Notes under the pieces: generated by a model
Database searches by the model: none
What the model saw: the letters and a program-made list of their open reading frames with translations, nothing else
Told to the model about the DNA's origin: nothing
Assembly: GCA_029721435.1 (NCBI GenBank)
Contig: CM056582.1
Coordinates: forward strand, 35,546,611 to 35,610,610
Direction: 5' to 3'
Source: Gymnothorax reevesii
Lineage: Eukaryota > Chordata > Actinopteri > Anguilliformes > Muraenidae
DNA: 64,000 nt
Shown: positions 20,405 through 32,196 of the stretch, piece by piece
Layout: each line of letters begins with the position of its first letter
Numbering within the stretch: position 1 is the first letter of the stretch
Made by a program: the position numbers and the translations under genes

Positions 20405-20790
20405 CGTCACCCTCCTGATTCAGTACTCTCACATGATGGTGCAAGAATTCTCAGTCAGAAAATGACTTTGAAAACGACTGTTGAATATTACCTGGATAAT
20501 TAGAGCGATAATACTAAAAACAAACCAGCTAAGCATTTATGTTTTTGTTATGTTGAACTCTTTGAGTTCATGTGCATAATGGAGCATGGACTCTCAGTCA
20601 GATGTACTAGGAATGCAAGGCTCCATCTCGGGCTAGGAATGTGCGATTAAGGTTTTAGGGCTCGTTGGAAACGTCAAAGCCAAAGTGACTTCATCACAAG
20701 CCAATCAGAGAGGAAAGTACATTGCAAGCGAGCAGAATGATCAGAGCCTGATCTCATTGGAAGCAGTGTCCCAGAAAAAAAAAAATGCAT
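20405..20790 (+). repeat. Unclassified interspersed repeat (family R), copy 1
   Basis: Shares ordered blocks with 30180-30600 (inverted) and 45490-47570: AAATGACTTTGAAAACGACT, GATAATTA, GTGCGATTAAGG, CATCACAAGCCAATCAG and GGAAAGTACAT. No protein similarity recognised. About 380 bp in total. Confidence 0.6.
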
Positions 20791-21757
20791 GGAGACTGGC
20801 AGATCTACTTTCAATATAACACGGACACATTGGGCTAACACTATCCTGCACAGATTTACCTTCGAACATATCACAAAATATCAAATGTAAGAAAAAAATA
20901 TATGCTTTTCACTGTGGAATGTAAAGTGTATGCCTGCTGAGTGTGGCTTTGGTTTAAAATGACAAGGCTTATATTGTTGGATTCTGCGGACTTTCCTCTT
21001 TCATTTGATGTATGGTTTGCATGCATAGCACTCATTCAGAAGAAACGCAAGCAATCGAGCACTGAAATTATTCTATTTTATGTTTTGCTTCATGCTTATT
21101 TACTTGCTTGGTGCTAGAATTGTGTTTGGTTGAGGTAACAATGGTCATCATGAGCTTTTTGTAGAATTTATTGCCTTTAAGTGGATATGCCGTATGACAA
21201 TGTTGCTATTAGGAAACATGCTGTATTTATGACGTTCATTGATTCCCCCCAGTATCGTGGCATTAAGGTTTAGAGGTTAAGCCCCACATGGCTTCTGCAG
21301 GGGAAAAGGCTTGTGTGTGAACTGAAGAGGTGGGAGCAAAACCATTGTCCAATATATAGAAACTTGATCACTGTAATTTCCAAAATGTTTTGAATAGAAT
21401 ATTTAAAAATTCATATTAATATATTGTTTTAAAGGGTTTTCTCATGCAGGCTAGAAAAATCAACATACATGAATCCCATGTGTGCCGTAAACAAGGAAAC
21501 AAAAAGAAAAAAGGTTAACTCAGGGTAGAGGGTAAAAAATAATTTTTGGGCAGGGCATGGCCGAGAGAAATTAAAATGAGTGAGAAAAGAAAAAACAGGT
21601 TAGGAGAAAGAAACTGAAATAATGTTCTCTTGATTATGCCTCTGTAACCCCTGTAATACTATGCTGCAGGAGTGAAATTAACTTGCCTCTACTTGTGTGA
21701 CACTGAGTCTTGGAAAGAAATGATTCAACTTGGATAACATTAAGAAAAAAGTGCAGG
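20791..21757. other. Unannotated AT-rich interval
   Basis: No gene or clear repeat seen. Confidence 0.35.
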
Positions 21758-21761
21758 TGAA

Positions 21762-22091
21762 TGTCACGTTCCCTGTATCTTCTAAGGTAATCTTCCCCTG
21801 CTCCAGCAGTCATTGAGAGATTTTTAGTATGTTCCTTTAAGTTGTATTGTCTGTTCCCACACCCTCCTCGCGCTCTGTTGTAGCCCCATCCATGTATCTC
21901 ATCTATGTAAGTAACTGTGGTGTTTTTGTCAGTGCTGGATTGTTAAGGTTGATTCCCCACGCAACATTTTTAGTCAGTAAATGCCTTCTAGTATTGAGCA
22001 TCGTGTTTTCTTTCCTTAGTGTGTACAATAATAGCAAATGAGAGAAATATTTGTGATCCTTCAAAGTCTATCTAATAGAAATAACTTCCCA
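21762..22091 (+). repeat. Left LTR of the decayed gypsy element
   Basis: 330 bp from TGTCACGTTCC to ATAACTTCCCA. It aligns with 25140-25307 plus 26781-26938, for example TTAAGGTTGATTCC against TTAGAGTTCATTCC. Confidence 0.75.
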
Positions 22092-23047
22092 ATCCTTTAA
22101 TGGTTGCCAGGATTAGGTCCGCATTCCTGTTAAACTTTGTTCCTGTTTAAGGGCCATCCTGCAGCTGTGAGTGGGATTCTTTACCCGGCTTCTGCTTTGG
22201 GACAGTTTCTGGCCTTGGTGTGGACCTGCTGCCACCTACTCCAGTTATACCACTAACTTTGCTGGATTGCAGTTCTTCTGTTCTGGGATTCGGTCGATTT
22301 TCCTCAGCTACCGTATTCCTGTAAAAAAGTACTTCCTTGTGGATTTTTCTCAGAATCTGCATTTTGCTCTTAGTTTGGATTATAACCGTACAATCCAGCC
22401 AAGTCGTGGAACTAAGACCCTTTCTGTTCAGCTTGTTGGATTGGGTCCACGATGAGCTGAGCACCTAAATCCATGCTCCAGACCTGGAAAGCCTAATTGA
22501 ATTGGTGCGGTGGAAAAACCCTCTGCTACGCAAGAGGTGGCTGGATTGGCAGCCCTGGTTGCAGGGTGCTGTATTACCCCAATGCCTAGTGTTATGACTT
22601 GAAAAAATCACAACAAAGAAAACCAGCAATGACAACTAAAACAAATTTATTCTTCACAAAAAAGAGTTCTACAAAAAAATATATCCACTATTTCATTCTC
22701 TAAGAACACTCTGATGCCACTATTTAACTGTTGCCAAAACAAAAACTCTGCTTCTGCTCTGCTCTGCTCTGCTGTGCTGTGCTGTCTAAAATCACAGCAT
22801 TGATATAGACTAGCCACATTCTGGAAAGATCCACAGGATTCCTGGGAAATCCCGCCCCCTCCAGGAAGAAAGGTGCCAGAAGCTTCTAGAAAGCACTAGT
22901 CCTTTACATAGAAGTGAGATATTACATCAGATTAGGTTTCACAGACACAGCACCAGAGAGTGCCAAATGAATCAAACAAATAGCTGACCAGCAAGGCAGC
23001 AAAACAAATAAACAGCATGTAGCAAATCTTCATCTACGAATGATATA

Positions 23048-24606
23048 CAAAACCCAAAACCAGTGAAGTTGGCACGTTATGCAAATCTTTTTAAACTTAT
23101 ATTCAATTGAATACACTGCAAAGACAAGATGTTTAATGTTCAAACTGAGAAACTTTTTTTTTTTTTTTGCAAATAATCATTAACTTAGAATTTAAAGGCA
23201 GCAACACATTGCAAAAACGTTGACACAGGGGCCTTTTTACCACTGTTTTACATTGCCTTTCCTTTTAACGACACTCAGTAAACGTTTGGGAACAATTTTT
23301 GAAGCTTTTCAGGTGGAACTCTGTCCCATTCTTGCTTGATGTACAGCTTAAGTTGTTCAACAGTCCGGGGTCTCCGTTGTCGTATTTTACGCTTCATAAT
23401 GAGCCACACATTTTCAATGGGAGACAGGTCTGGACTACAGGCAGGCCAGACTAGTACCCGCACTCTTTTACTACGGAGCCATGCTGTTGTAACACGTGCA
23501 GAATGTGGCTTGGCATTGTCTTGCTAAAATAAGCAGGGGCGTACATGAAAAAGACGTTGCTTGGATGGCGACATATGTTGCTCCAAAACCTGTATGTACC
23601 TTTCAGCATTAATGGTGCCTTCACATATGTGTAAGTTGCCCATGCCTTGGGCACTAATACACCCCCATACCATCACAGATGCTGGCTTTTGAACTTTGCG
23701 CCTATAACAGTCCGGATGGTTCTTTTCCACTTTGGTCTGGAGGACACGACGTCCACAGTTTCCAAAAACAATTTGAAATGTGGACTCGGCAGACCACAGA
23801 ACTCTTTTCCACTTTGCATCAGTCCATCTTAGATGAGCTTGGGCCCAGCGAAGCCGGCGGCGTTTCTGGGTGCTGTTGATAAATGGCTTTCGCTTTGCAT
23901 TGTAGAGTTTTAACTTGCACTTGCAGGTGTAGTGACGAATTGTAGTTACTGACAGTGGTTTTCTGAAGTGTTCCTGAGCCCATGTGGTGATGTCCTTTAC
24001 ACACTGATGTCGGTTTTTGATGCAGTGCCGGCTGAGGGATCGAAGGTCACGGGCATTCAATGTTGGTTTTCGGCCTTGTCGCTTACGTGCAGTGGTTTCT
24101 CCAGATTCTCTGAACCTTTTGACAATATTACGGACCGTAGATGATGAAATACCTAAATTTCTTGCAGTAGCTTGTTGAGGAATGTTGTTTTTAAACTGTT
24201 CGACAATCAGTTCACACATTTGTTCGAGTGGTGAATACCCCGTCCTTGTTTGTGAATGACTGAGCATTTCAGGGAAGCTGCTTTTATACCCAATCTTGGC
24301 ACCCACCTGTTCCGAATGAGCCTGTTCACCTGTGGGATGTTCCAAATAAGTGTTAGATGAGCATTCCTCAACTCTCTCTGTCTTTTTTGCCACTTGTGCC
24401 AGCTTTTTTGAAACATGTTGCAGGCATCAAATTCCAAATGAGCTAATATTTGCAAAAAATTGCAAAGTTTACCTGTTCGAACATTAAGTAACTTGTCTTT
24501 GCAGTGTATTCAATTGAATATAGGTTGAAAAGGATTTGCAAATCATTGTATTCTGTTTTTATTTACGATTTACATAACGTGCCAACTTCACTGGTTTTGG
24601 GTTTTG
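23048..24606 (-). mobile_element. Tc1/mariner transposon in the family C LTR
   Basis: 1559 bp. The terminal inverted repeats are identical over the first 34 bp (starting CAAAACCCAAAACCAG), and the arms stay alignable for about 165-200 bp; the left arm lacks about 30 bp. The TA duplication lies at 23046-23047 and 24607-24608. Confidence 0.93.
23275..24393 (-). pseudogene. Tc1 transposase with one in-frame stop
   Basis: A 373-codon frame broken only by a TAG at 23524-23526. It encodes a DD34E cut-and-paste transposase: paired-type helix-turn-helix N terminus (QQATARNLGISSSTVRNIVKRF), a basic linker (RKRQGRKP), then the catalytic core. The first catalytic residue reads WSAEST where WSDES is expected, so Asp is Ala. 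The second Asp (QDNAKPH) comes just after the stop, and the Glu is in SPDLSPIENVW. The true start may be an internal Met, because the first ~50 residues lack family features. This copy is inactive on two counts. Confidence 0.9.
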
Positions 24607-24654
24607 TACAAGGCTGTACATAAAATATGCATACATAACACAAGATGCTTTGCT

Positions 24655-25139
24655 TCAAACCACATCCTGCCTTGCTGCCCAGAAACTTGTGTCAGTCAGT
24701 CGGGTCTGGCTAAAAATTCTGACGGATCCAGCAGCATCTATGCCTATACTCCGGAAGCACCAACCACTTCATTACGGAATGTCTGTACTCATATAGGCGA
24801 GGTGCTGTCTGGAGCTGCTGTTTTTTCCTCTTGGCCACTGTTGCCTATTTGATTGACCTGGTGAGGGCGCCAAACCTCCATCAACTCCGGGGCGGACAGG
24901 AACTTTATCCATCTTCGTCTCATCTATCGCCTGAGGGTCCCCAGTGTACCCCTGCCAGTGCCCATCAATGCCTATGAGAATTGACCCCCCAGGCATCCCT
25001 GAAGGGTCCAAGGCTGTGCCCATGCTGACCTCCGGTAACCATTCCAAGAGTTGTCTTAATAGTTGTCTTAGTTGTCTTACCACTTGCGTCAGTGGTACTG
25101 GGAATTCCCTGGCTGGAATGCCTTAATTCTCATGAAGAC
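24655..25139 (+). pseudogene. Gag-start and protease remnant of the decayed gypsy element
   Basis: A frame at 24604-24849 ends in a PEAPTTSLRNVCTHIGEVL stretch resembling gypsy gag N termini. Downstream, from about 24883, NSGADRNFIHLRLIYRLRVP resembles a retropepsin with the catalytic Asp replaced by Asn. The region between capsid and protease is missing, so the interior is internally deleted. The match is from memory of family patterns and is tentative. Confidence 0.45.
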
Positions 25140-26938
25140 TGGCCCCCTGTCTACTTCCCCATTTCTGCTCAGGTATTCTTCCTCTCTTCAAGCAGTCCAA
25201 GTGAGTTTTGCAGTTTGTCCCTTTAAATTGATTAATCGGTGTTGTGCGTGCCCATGCCCTCCATGTGCTCTGTGTGATTGTCTCTTCTATATAAGTTGCG
25301 GTGGCATCACTGATCTATATAGAATAACCGGATTGCTGACGTGATGCAGAACTGCGTTGGGAGGATGAAGCAAGCGTAAGTGGTCGGGCGGCCATTTTAC
25401 TATGCCCGGTAGTAAGAAATCTTTATATAGTATTCTATGGCAGAGAAGCGCAGATGTGCAGCCTTGCAATGCGGAGCAACATTTTTTTTTTTTTGGGATG
25501 TGGCGAGACAATGCACTTGCTGTAGTGAAGACAGATATACATAAATGAATTTCAACAAATATACTGCTTATTATTGGCCACTGGCCATCTACCTTAACGG
25601 CAGATAAAGTGTCAATGTTAGCCCAGCTAACGGTTATTATTGGAACTATTCAAATTAATGTTCGCTAACGTGATCCATCAGGTTAGCCTAAAGCTACCTA
25701 GATTACCGAACTGAAGTTAACCAGATAAATCAATGTCACACGACATAAATGAGATAATCCAGAAAAAAACTGTTGCGTAACGCTGTCTATAATATTAGAC
25801 CAGACTAACTAGACAACAAAACCAGGTGTTGACTGGTCTAATCATTAAGGTACATTTATGCCAGCACTAAAAAAGGCTAATGTTCCGCTGACACTCAATT
25901 ACCGTTGACGGACAAATTTAAGACGGCCAGGTTATCAATAAGGATGTAACGTTAGAGCTACTTAAACAGATAATGTGATTCACACTAGACAATGAATAGC
26001 AGGCAGTTTTACACACATCTACACAACGCACAATTCACTTCTCATATGAGCGCTGATTTAGCGACCTTTATTAGTTTACATTGCGTTCTCTTCAGCGAAC
26101 CCACTTTCGCTTCTTAGGAAAATTAGCCGAGCTTCATGGCAGCCTCTGAGTGAAGACAGCGCAAGAGAAAACTCAATACAAGACATCCGTTGGGAGTTAA
26201 ATATGCGTTATGTGCGATTGAATCTCACACCCAGTGTTTCTAAAATAAAGACAGCGGTTGACAAAGTGCGAGCTTACGGTTACTTTATTTTTTCATGAAG
26301 TTTTCAAATTTCCTCACACAAAATAATAACAATACGTGCAGGATTGACGTCTTTTCTTCTTCAGTCTCAATGACTTTGGACTTCAATTCCGTTGTGCCAC
26401 TGCCCCGCTCAGGCGAGATGTAGAAAAATCCGTATAGATTTCCTACAGAACGCACTCATTGGTCGTACTGCCAAATGCTGATATTGTCCATTGAAAATGA
26501 TAAAGGCACGTACAACTGCTGCTTACTGTAGTTAAACCTGCGGTCCTAGAGGCATTTTTCGTATAGTCAGGTCGATCTGAGGACGAAACATAAAATATCT
26601 CCTCTTTCGTGTCAGTGAAAAGACATCTTCTCAATTAATTATATCTTTGGCTGCAACATGTTCAATGTGAGTAATGTTCTGAGAGATTATAGTTGGGCAT
26701 ACCAATATGGCGGCACGGTTACCTCAAAATTATGACGCCATCAGCAATCCAGTTCTTATATATAGATCAGTGGGTGGCATGTATGTCAGTCCTTGATTGT
26801 TAGAGTTCATTCCTCACGTAACCTTCCAGTAAATACTGTGCAGTATTGAGCCTAGTGTGTTCCCTGAGTGTTCGTTAATCGTAAATGAAAGAAGGATTTG
26901 TTACTCTTCAAAGTGTATTTAGTAGGAATAACTTCCCA
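25140..26938 (+). repeat. Right LTR of the decayed gypsy element (interrupted)
   Basis: Two parts, 25140-25307 and 26781-26938, correspond to the left LTR. A TATA-like CTATATAAG lies at about 25287-25295. It is split by a hAT-like element. Confidence 0.75.
25308..26772. mobile_element. Non-autonomous hAT-like element
   Basis: The inverted ends start CACTGATCTATATA and extend, with small differences, to GGATTGCTGA. A perfect 8-bp duplication GGTGGCAT lies at 25300-25307 and 26773-26780. It is 1465 bp with no transposase frame. The 8-bp duplication and CA-start termini point to hAT. Confidence 0.85.
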
Positions 26939-26942
26939 TGAA

Positions 26943-27300
26943 AGTGGGGAATGGACCCAAGTGGCAAAACAGACTTATTCAGGGTAAGACAGTCTAGAAT
27001 GATAACAAGCAGGCAACTTCCAGCACAGAAATGGTAACTCAAATCAGACTTGAAGAACAAGCCAGAGGTCAAATGCCAAACGGTGGATTGCCAAACATGG
27101 GAGGAGACATAACCATAAGTTGCAGAACCAGCCAGAATCATAACCAAAAAAATCTTAACGCAGGGGACTAGGCAAACTCGTAAACAATGGAAAAAATAAA
27201 ATAAAACCAGAAGAATAAACACAGGAAAACACAAAGACTTGTGAATGACTCGGAGAAGGCACTGGTGGTATTACTGGAGTAGGTGGAGGTGTGTCCACGC
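26943..27300 (-). repeat. Possible reversed fragment related to the decayed gypsy interior
   Basis: The minus strand at about 27297-27245 resembles 22205-22255 (GCCTTGG-GTGGAC, then CCACCTACTCCAGT). No frame is retained. Probably a relic of the same family in inverted orientation. Confidence 0.35.
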
Positions 27301-27315
27301 CAAGGCTAGAAACTG

Positions 27316-27392
27316 AAAATATTGTCTGAAACATGTATGAATCAAAATATTGTCTGAAACACATATGAATTAAAATATTGTCTAAAACGCAT
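27316..27392. repeat. Short tandem repeat, three ~28-bp units
   Basis: Three imperfect copies of AAAATATTGTCTGAAAC followed by a variable ATATGAAT tail. Confidence 0.7.
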
Positions 27393-29709
27393 TAGCCATT
27401 TTACGCACACTTTTAGAGGCTTACATGTAGTTGCACAATCCGACATGATCCTTAATTAAAAAATCTTTTTTTTATACTGGGTGCCAAATCCTTTGCAGTC
27501 AATGACTGTATTAAGTCTGAAACTCATTGACATCACCAGTCACTGAGTTTTTCCCCATTTGTCTTCAGTTCCTGCCTCGATGTAGGGGTGTTTTGCCTTC
27601 AGCAAGTGAAATTCATGCTCAGTTGGATTCGTGTCAGACGATTGCTTTAGCTATGGTAGAACAATCAACATAACTACTTGGGCCGATAGCCATCATGTCT
27701 AAAAATGGGCTCTATTTTATTTTATTTATTTTTTCTGTGTTGTGATCTTCCTTAAGCTTGGTTACCCATGCAGCACATGCGCAAATTTTACTTAGTCAGG
27801 AGGTGAAAAGCTGGCCGGAGTAAAGGCTTTTAGTAGCCTCTTCTTGTTTTAAAAAATCTTGGGTTTTTTTATACAGTATACTCCATCTGCATTGTAAAGC
27901 GTTTTCTGGTTAATTCTGGTGCGTTTGGCTGCATCAGTTCTGAATTCAGAATGTATTTTCCACATTTTAACAACAGGCGCATAACCGGTGGGTGCAAGAG
28001 AACCAGTTTAATTAGCGGCCAAACATGTCCATATATAACCTGTCTTCACAGATGAGGGTTTTTGCCTCAGATCATGAGCAGTTCCTTCCCTGCCCCTTGT
28101 CCTTTTTTTTTTTTCCCCCAGTCTTTCTGGTAAAATTTGATCTTTGTCACGTTTGTACATAGGATGGTGTTTCAGAATTATACAAGCATTTTTAGATTTT
28201 ATTTGGTAGGTTTCTTGTTCTTGAGCCTAACCAATGATTTACATGTTAAAGGCAAAGAAGACATTTGTTTTGACTCTTACCCTATAAAAGAACATTCTCT
28301 TCTTGTTCCACATATATTTTTTTCAGAATTTAAGCGCATTAGCACAAGTTCATAAATGCTGCCATTCCGTATATTTTAGCCAATCAAAAACTACTACTTG
28401 TTGCAATGTCCCCGATGTTATGATGTGGATGGACACCAGGAAATCTGCTGATTTGTATACAAATTAGTCTTGATTATCACTTGTGCTGCAGCTTAATTTT
28501 TCACAGAAAAGTTTGATTTTACCTATCATTGTTGCAACCTGAACACTAAAATCTGCCATAGTGCTGTTTTATGAGGCTGTTGATAGCTCCAACAAAATGG
28601 GAAACTCGGACCTACCGAGAAAGAGTCACCGGTTAAGTTCTGCACACTTTGTACCCAGTTGTTTCAAGGAGCACTTTTATGCTAAATATGGAAATGAATC
28701 GCCTAGTAAACACCTGAAGATTTTAAGAGATGATGCCATGCCAATGGAATTTATTCACCAGCAGCCCCCAAACCCAAGTGCCTGTCAGGTTTAGCTCAGC
28801 TGGAGAAACAACAGCATCATTTACAGACAGAACAGGTCAGCTCTTCAAATCTTATGGCAACTCATATTTTATTGTTGTTGTTATACCAATAACTATCATA
28901 TACAGTAGGCTGTTCACACCAGAATGTAGAAACCAGTACTGGTACAATGCTCTGCAATGCTAAAAGCAGTATTTATCATAAACATTATTCATACTGTTAC
29001 ACCAGTTTTCGACTATCTTTGTATTTTTTTGCCTTTTTAACCACGCGAACAAGAGGTACTGTATCCAGGTGACATGGCACACTACGCCGAATACAACAAA
29101 CGTGGCGCACCGCCAACAGTGTAGATATATGATCTTCTTGAGCTGATTTATTCATTTAGAAAATTTTCTAAAATCACCCAAAAATATATTCGAATAGTAG
29201 GGGCAGTGTACGTATATCTGGGATCAGTTGTACCAAGCGTTTTCTTTGCCTTGAAAGTAAACTCCCAATATTGACTCTGGTGAAGTCCTCTTTTGATTGC
29301 TGATTTTGGCACTGATATACAAACTTACCTCCTAAAGAATGGAATAATTCTTCTGTATCTGCCACAGCTGTGATCTGTGGTCTTCCTATCTTTTGTATTC
29401 CTGAGCTCACCAGGTCTCTTTATTTTTGAGAATGTGACAAAAAGTTCAATTTGCCACGCGTAGTGGTCTCTCTTTTTCTCTGGTGGGTTTATTTTGATTT
29501 TCCTGCCTAACAATGGCTTGCTTTTCTGGCACAGACAGCTCTGTTGATTTCATATTGGCAGTCAATAGCAACAGATTATAAATGAAAATATAACTCTTGA
29601 AATCAACTGTAGACCTGTCAGATGTTCACTTTTTAATGAAATAATTAGGGAACAAAACACGCCTGGCCATTGAACAGCTTTGCATCCAATTGACAAAATA
29701 AATTTTTCC
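27393..29709. other. Unannotated interval
   Basis: No recognisable protein-coding exon, RNA gene or repeat structure on either strand. The small frames at 28137-28963 and 29174-29513 show no family motif. Confidence 0.35.
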
Positions 29710-30179
29710 TTAACCCCTTAAGAACTACTGTCTGGTACTACGCCCCGGTATCAGGGCTTAGTATTAGGCATTATAAATACAGCATTTTTCCAAATCGCGA
29801 CAATGGCAAGCGGCATATCCACATTTCGCGAAGAAACTCGGCCAAAAGCTCATGTAAACCATTTTTACCTCAACCAAACACAATTCAAGCACTAAGCAAG
29901 TAAATAAGCATGCAGCAGAACGTAGGATAAAATCATATCATCGCTGAATCGCCAGGATTTCTGCTGAATTCGTGCTAAACATAAAAATGATACCTCAAAT
30001 AAAAGAAGAAAGTCCACGGAATGCAACAATATGAGCCCTGTCATTTTAAACTGACACCACATTGAAAGAACAGCAGGCATACACTTTACAGTCTACAGAG
30101 ATGAGCAAAAAAATTCTTACCTTTGATATTTTGCAATAAGAAAACTGCTCGAGGGTAAACCTGCGCTTGCATGTTCTTT

Positions 30180-30600
30180 CCCAGGGCGTTGCTTCAAATA
30201 TCTCAGCTCTGTAGCATTTAGTTTCCTTGCCATGTACTTTCCTATCTGCTTTCGGCTTGTGATGCTGTCAGTAGGACTATGCCGGTAGGAATTTGATTGT
30301 ATGAGTCCTGATGATTCTAACGAACTCTAAACCACCTTAATCGTAGGATCCTAGCCTGAGCTACAGCCTTGCGTTCCGAGTGCTTCAAGCTGAGTCCATG
30401 GGACATGTGCATGTTCTTGAATAGCGCGACAATATAAACGCATAACTAGTTTGTTTGAGGTATTGTCCGAATAATTATCGGCTAAATATTCAGCATTCAT
30501 TTTCAAAGTCGTTTTCTGACACAATCTTTGCACTATTCCGCACGAATACTGAGCCTACAACAGTACAGTACGTAGTTTCCTTACCCATTCGTTGAATGGG
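30180..30600 (-). repeat. Unclassified interspersed repeat (family R), copy 2
   Basis: On the minus strand it matches blocks of 20405-20790 and 45490-47570: AAACGACTTTGAAAATGA, ATATTTAGCCGATAATTAT, TTTATATTGTCGCGCTATT, ACGATTAAGGTGGTTTAG and ACAGCATCACAAGCCG. Confidence 0.65.
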
Positions 30601-30613
30601 CAATTTGATCAAA

Positions 30614-30698
30614 GACTGTCGTCGATTGGCGCAGTCTATTGGATAAAATGGCGCACTGCTGAAAGGAAATTGTGAAGGTTCGATTCCTGATCAGGGAA
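30614..30698 (+). tRNA. tRNA-like sequence or tRNA pseudogene
   Basis: Has an A-box-like TTGGCGCAGTC, a good B box GGTTCGATTCC and a run of seven T residues just after it, as for an RNA polymerase III terminator. The anticodon arm is not clean (loop near CTGAAAG) and the acceptor ends pair poorly. It is probably a tRNA-derived relic. Confidence 0.3.
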
Positions 30699-31778
30699 CC
30701 TTTTTTTAAATTATTATTATTTTTGGAAATAATCGCTGGGGTTTTTGTTATTCTTACTTTTCTTTAACATATTTTCACATTGCCTTTGTATTTATCATTT
30801 TACTTATTTGTTATGTTTTTTAATAAATATGCTCCATTGGAGTCAAACTTAATTTTCATTGTATGTATTATCTTTGAATGGGAAATTGTATAGGCATCAA
30901 AACTGGCAGAAATAATAATAATTTTTTTTAATTCTAAAAATTAAAAAATGTTGCATTTGGATGGAATGGATGCCTGTAGTGATATATAAGTGAAATTTTA
31001 TGGGTTTTACAGCTTTGTATCTAAGAAGTCTGAAAAGGAATACAAGGTACCTAAATTGCCAAAAGGGAGAAGCCACCTAGACATTCCTCTCTAATTTATC
31101 TCTGATTGACCTGATCAGAATTAACTTTGGCACAGATAATAATGACATTCTGTGCTGTAATTTTTTAGAGGTTTCAGGCCACAACTCAACAAATTTACAA
31201 GGGATCGAAGTAAAACTTTGTTAGGTGCAAAATGAGATCTTTCATTTACACTGTGTTCCATCTCCATTTACTCAGACTCAGTGACATATATAGTGATTTT
31301 TACACCAGGTATGAAATCCCAAATGGTTTTACCTTTATTACCATACCAAGATTATTCAAATGGTCCAAGCAGTCGCAGAGATATACTCATTTCATTTTGG
31401 GCTTGCCATTTTCAAAAAAGAGGCTCAGGGCTTAAGGGGTTAAAAAAGGAGGACGTCTTAAAAGAAAGCTGTGATTCCAACACAGTCTGGCCAATTTCTG
31501 ATGCGTTAACCCTCAAACTGCTGCAGAGTTTCCTGACTTTAAACTCATATTTGCTATTTTATTTTAACTCCAATATTCTGTGGTTGACAGCTAAAATAAT
31601 AAAGTCAATGTTCAAATGTTTATGAACCAAACTGTCGCTCCCATTCAAAATAATAATGTGAACAGCCTGACATAAAATCTGATCTGAGCAGAAAAAAATC
31701 AGGATTGAGCACTTGGTCTTGCTGTGTGAATGTAGCCTGACAGTGTAGTGATCCCGTCTGCTGTCTGGCACTGGACAG

Positions 31779-31909
31779 GTGTTTGGCCCGAAGGCTCGGA
31801 CGGCACTGACATCAACGCCCTGATGAGATCTCATAACAGGAAGCTGATAGCGCTGGCTGACGACTTCTGCAGTCTCCACCTTTTCCGGTACCCCTGTTCC
31901 AGCCCCAAG
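31779..31909 (+). CDS. eml4: EML4-like, internal coding exon
   Basis: A 131-nt exon between ...GGACAG|GT and AAG|GTGAG. It carries two nucleotides of a split codon and then 43 codons, starting VWPEGSDGTDINALMRSHNR and ending LHLFRYPCSSPK. This is the penultimate part of the second WD40 beta-propeller of echinoderm microtubule-associated protein-like proteins, which bind and stabilise microtubules. INAL-RSHNRK-IA-ADDFC--HLF-YPCS matches EML4 better than EML1/2/3 as I remember them. The phase joins exactly to the next exon at 32197. Upstream exons lie outside the window, or are displaced by the long TE-filled interval to the left. Confidence 0.85.
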
Positions 31910-32196
31910 GTGAGATGATTCTGGGCAATTCTTGTAGTCATGATACTAATGATGGTAAAAACTGTAAGCTGAACTGTAAGCACCTAGCTGCACTGGAAGT
32001 AGCTGATTCAAAATACTGTAGTAATAATATAAATAAGAATAATAATAATAATCAGTGTTATTGAACAGTAATTTTGAGGTGAAAGAAACACTGAACTTCA
32101 TCCACCAATCAAATTCCAAACAAGGAAATTGCTTTCTCTACTTTGCCATGGAGATGAGTTCTGCTTTAACAGCCAAACTGCCCCGTTTTGTCTCAG

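Larger units (their letters stand above)
22590..24640 (-). mobile_element. Solo LTR (family C, copy 1), split by a Tc1
   Basis: Starts TGTTATGACTT and ends CATACATAACA. It matches 52782-53237 almost base for base over about 450 bp once the Tc1 at 23048-24606 is removed. On the minus strand it holds a TATA box and an AATAAA, giving minus orientation. Flanks CTAG/CAAG are at best an imperfect 4-bp duplication. Confidence 0.8.
21762..26938 (+). mobile_element. Decayed gypsy-type LTR element carrying nested insertions
   Basis: A left LTR (21762-22091) and a right LTR (25140-26938, about 326 bp without its insertion) align along their length. They are flanked by the duplication TGAA (21758-21761, 26939-26942). 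Only about 1 kb of interior remains, holding gag-start and protease remnants. Nested inside are a solo LTR (22590-24640, itself with a Tc1) and a hAT-like element (25308-26772). Confidence 0.75.
29714..31439. mobile_element. TTAA-flanked (piggyBac-like) non-autonomous element
   Basis: Ends CCCCTTAAG and CTTAAGGGG are flanked by TTAA on both sides (29710-29713, 31440-31443). Left subterminal sequence is GAACTACTGTCTGG. No transposase was recognised. TTAA targets are used by piggyBac and Kolobok; the CCC start favours piggyBac. Its interior contains a family R repeat and a tRNA-like sequence. Confidence 0.7.

Noticed and set aside
27316..27392. Regular repeats that might suggest a CRISPR array.
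   Set aside because: Three imperfect contiguous tandem units without spacers, in a vertebrate genome.
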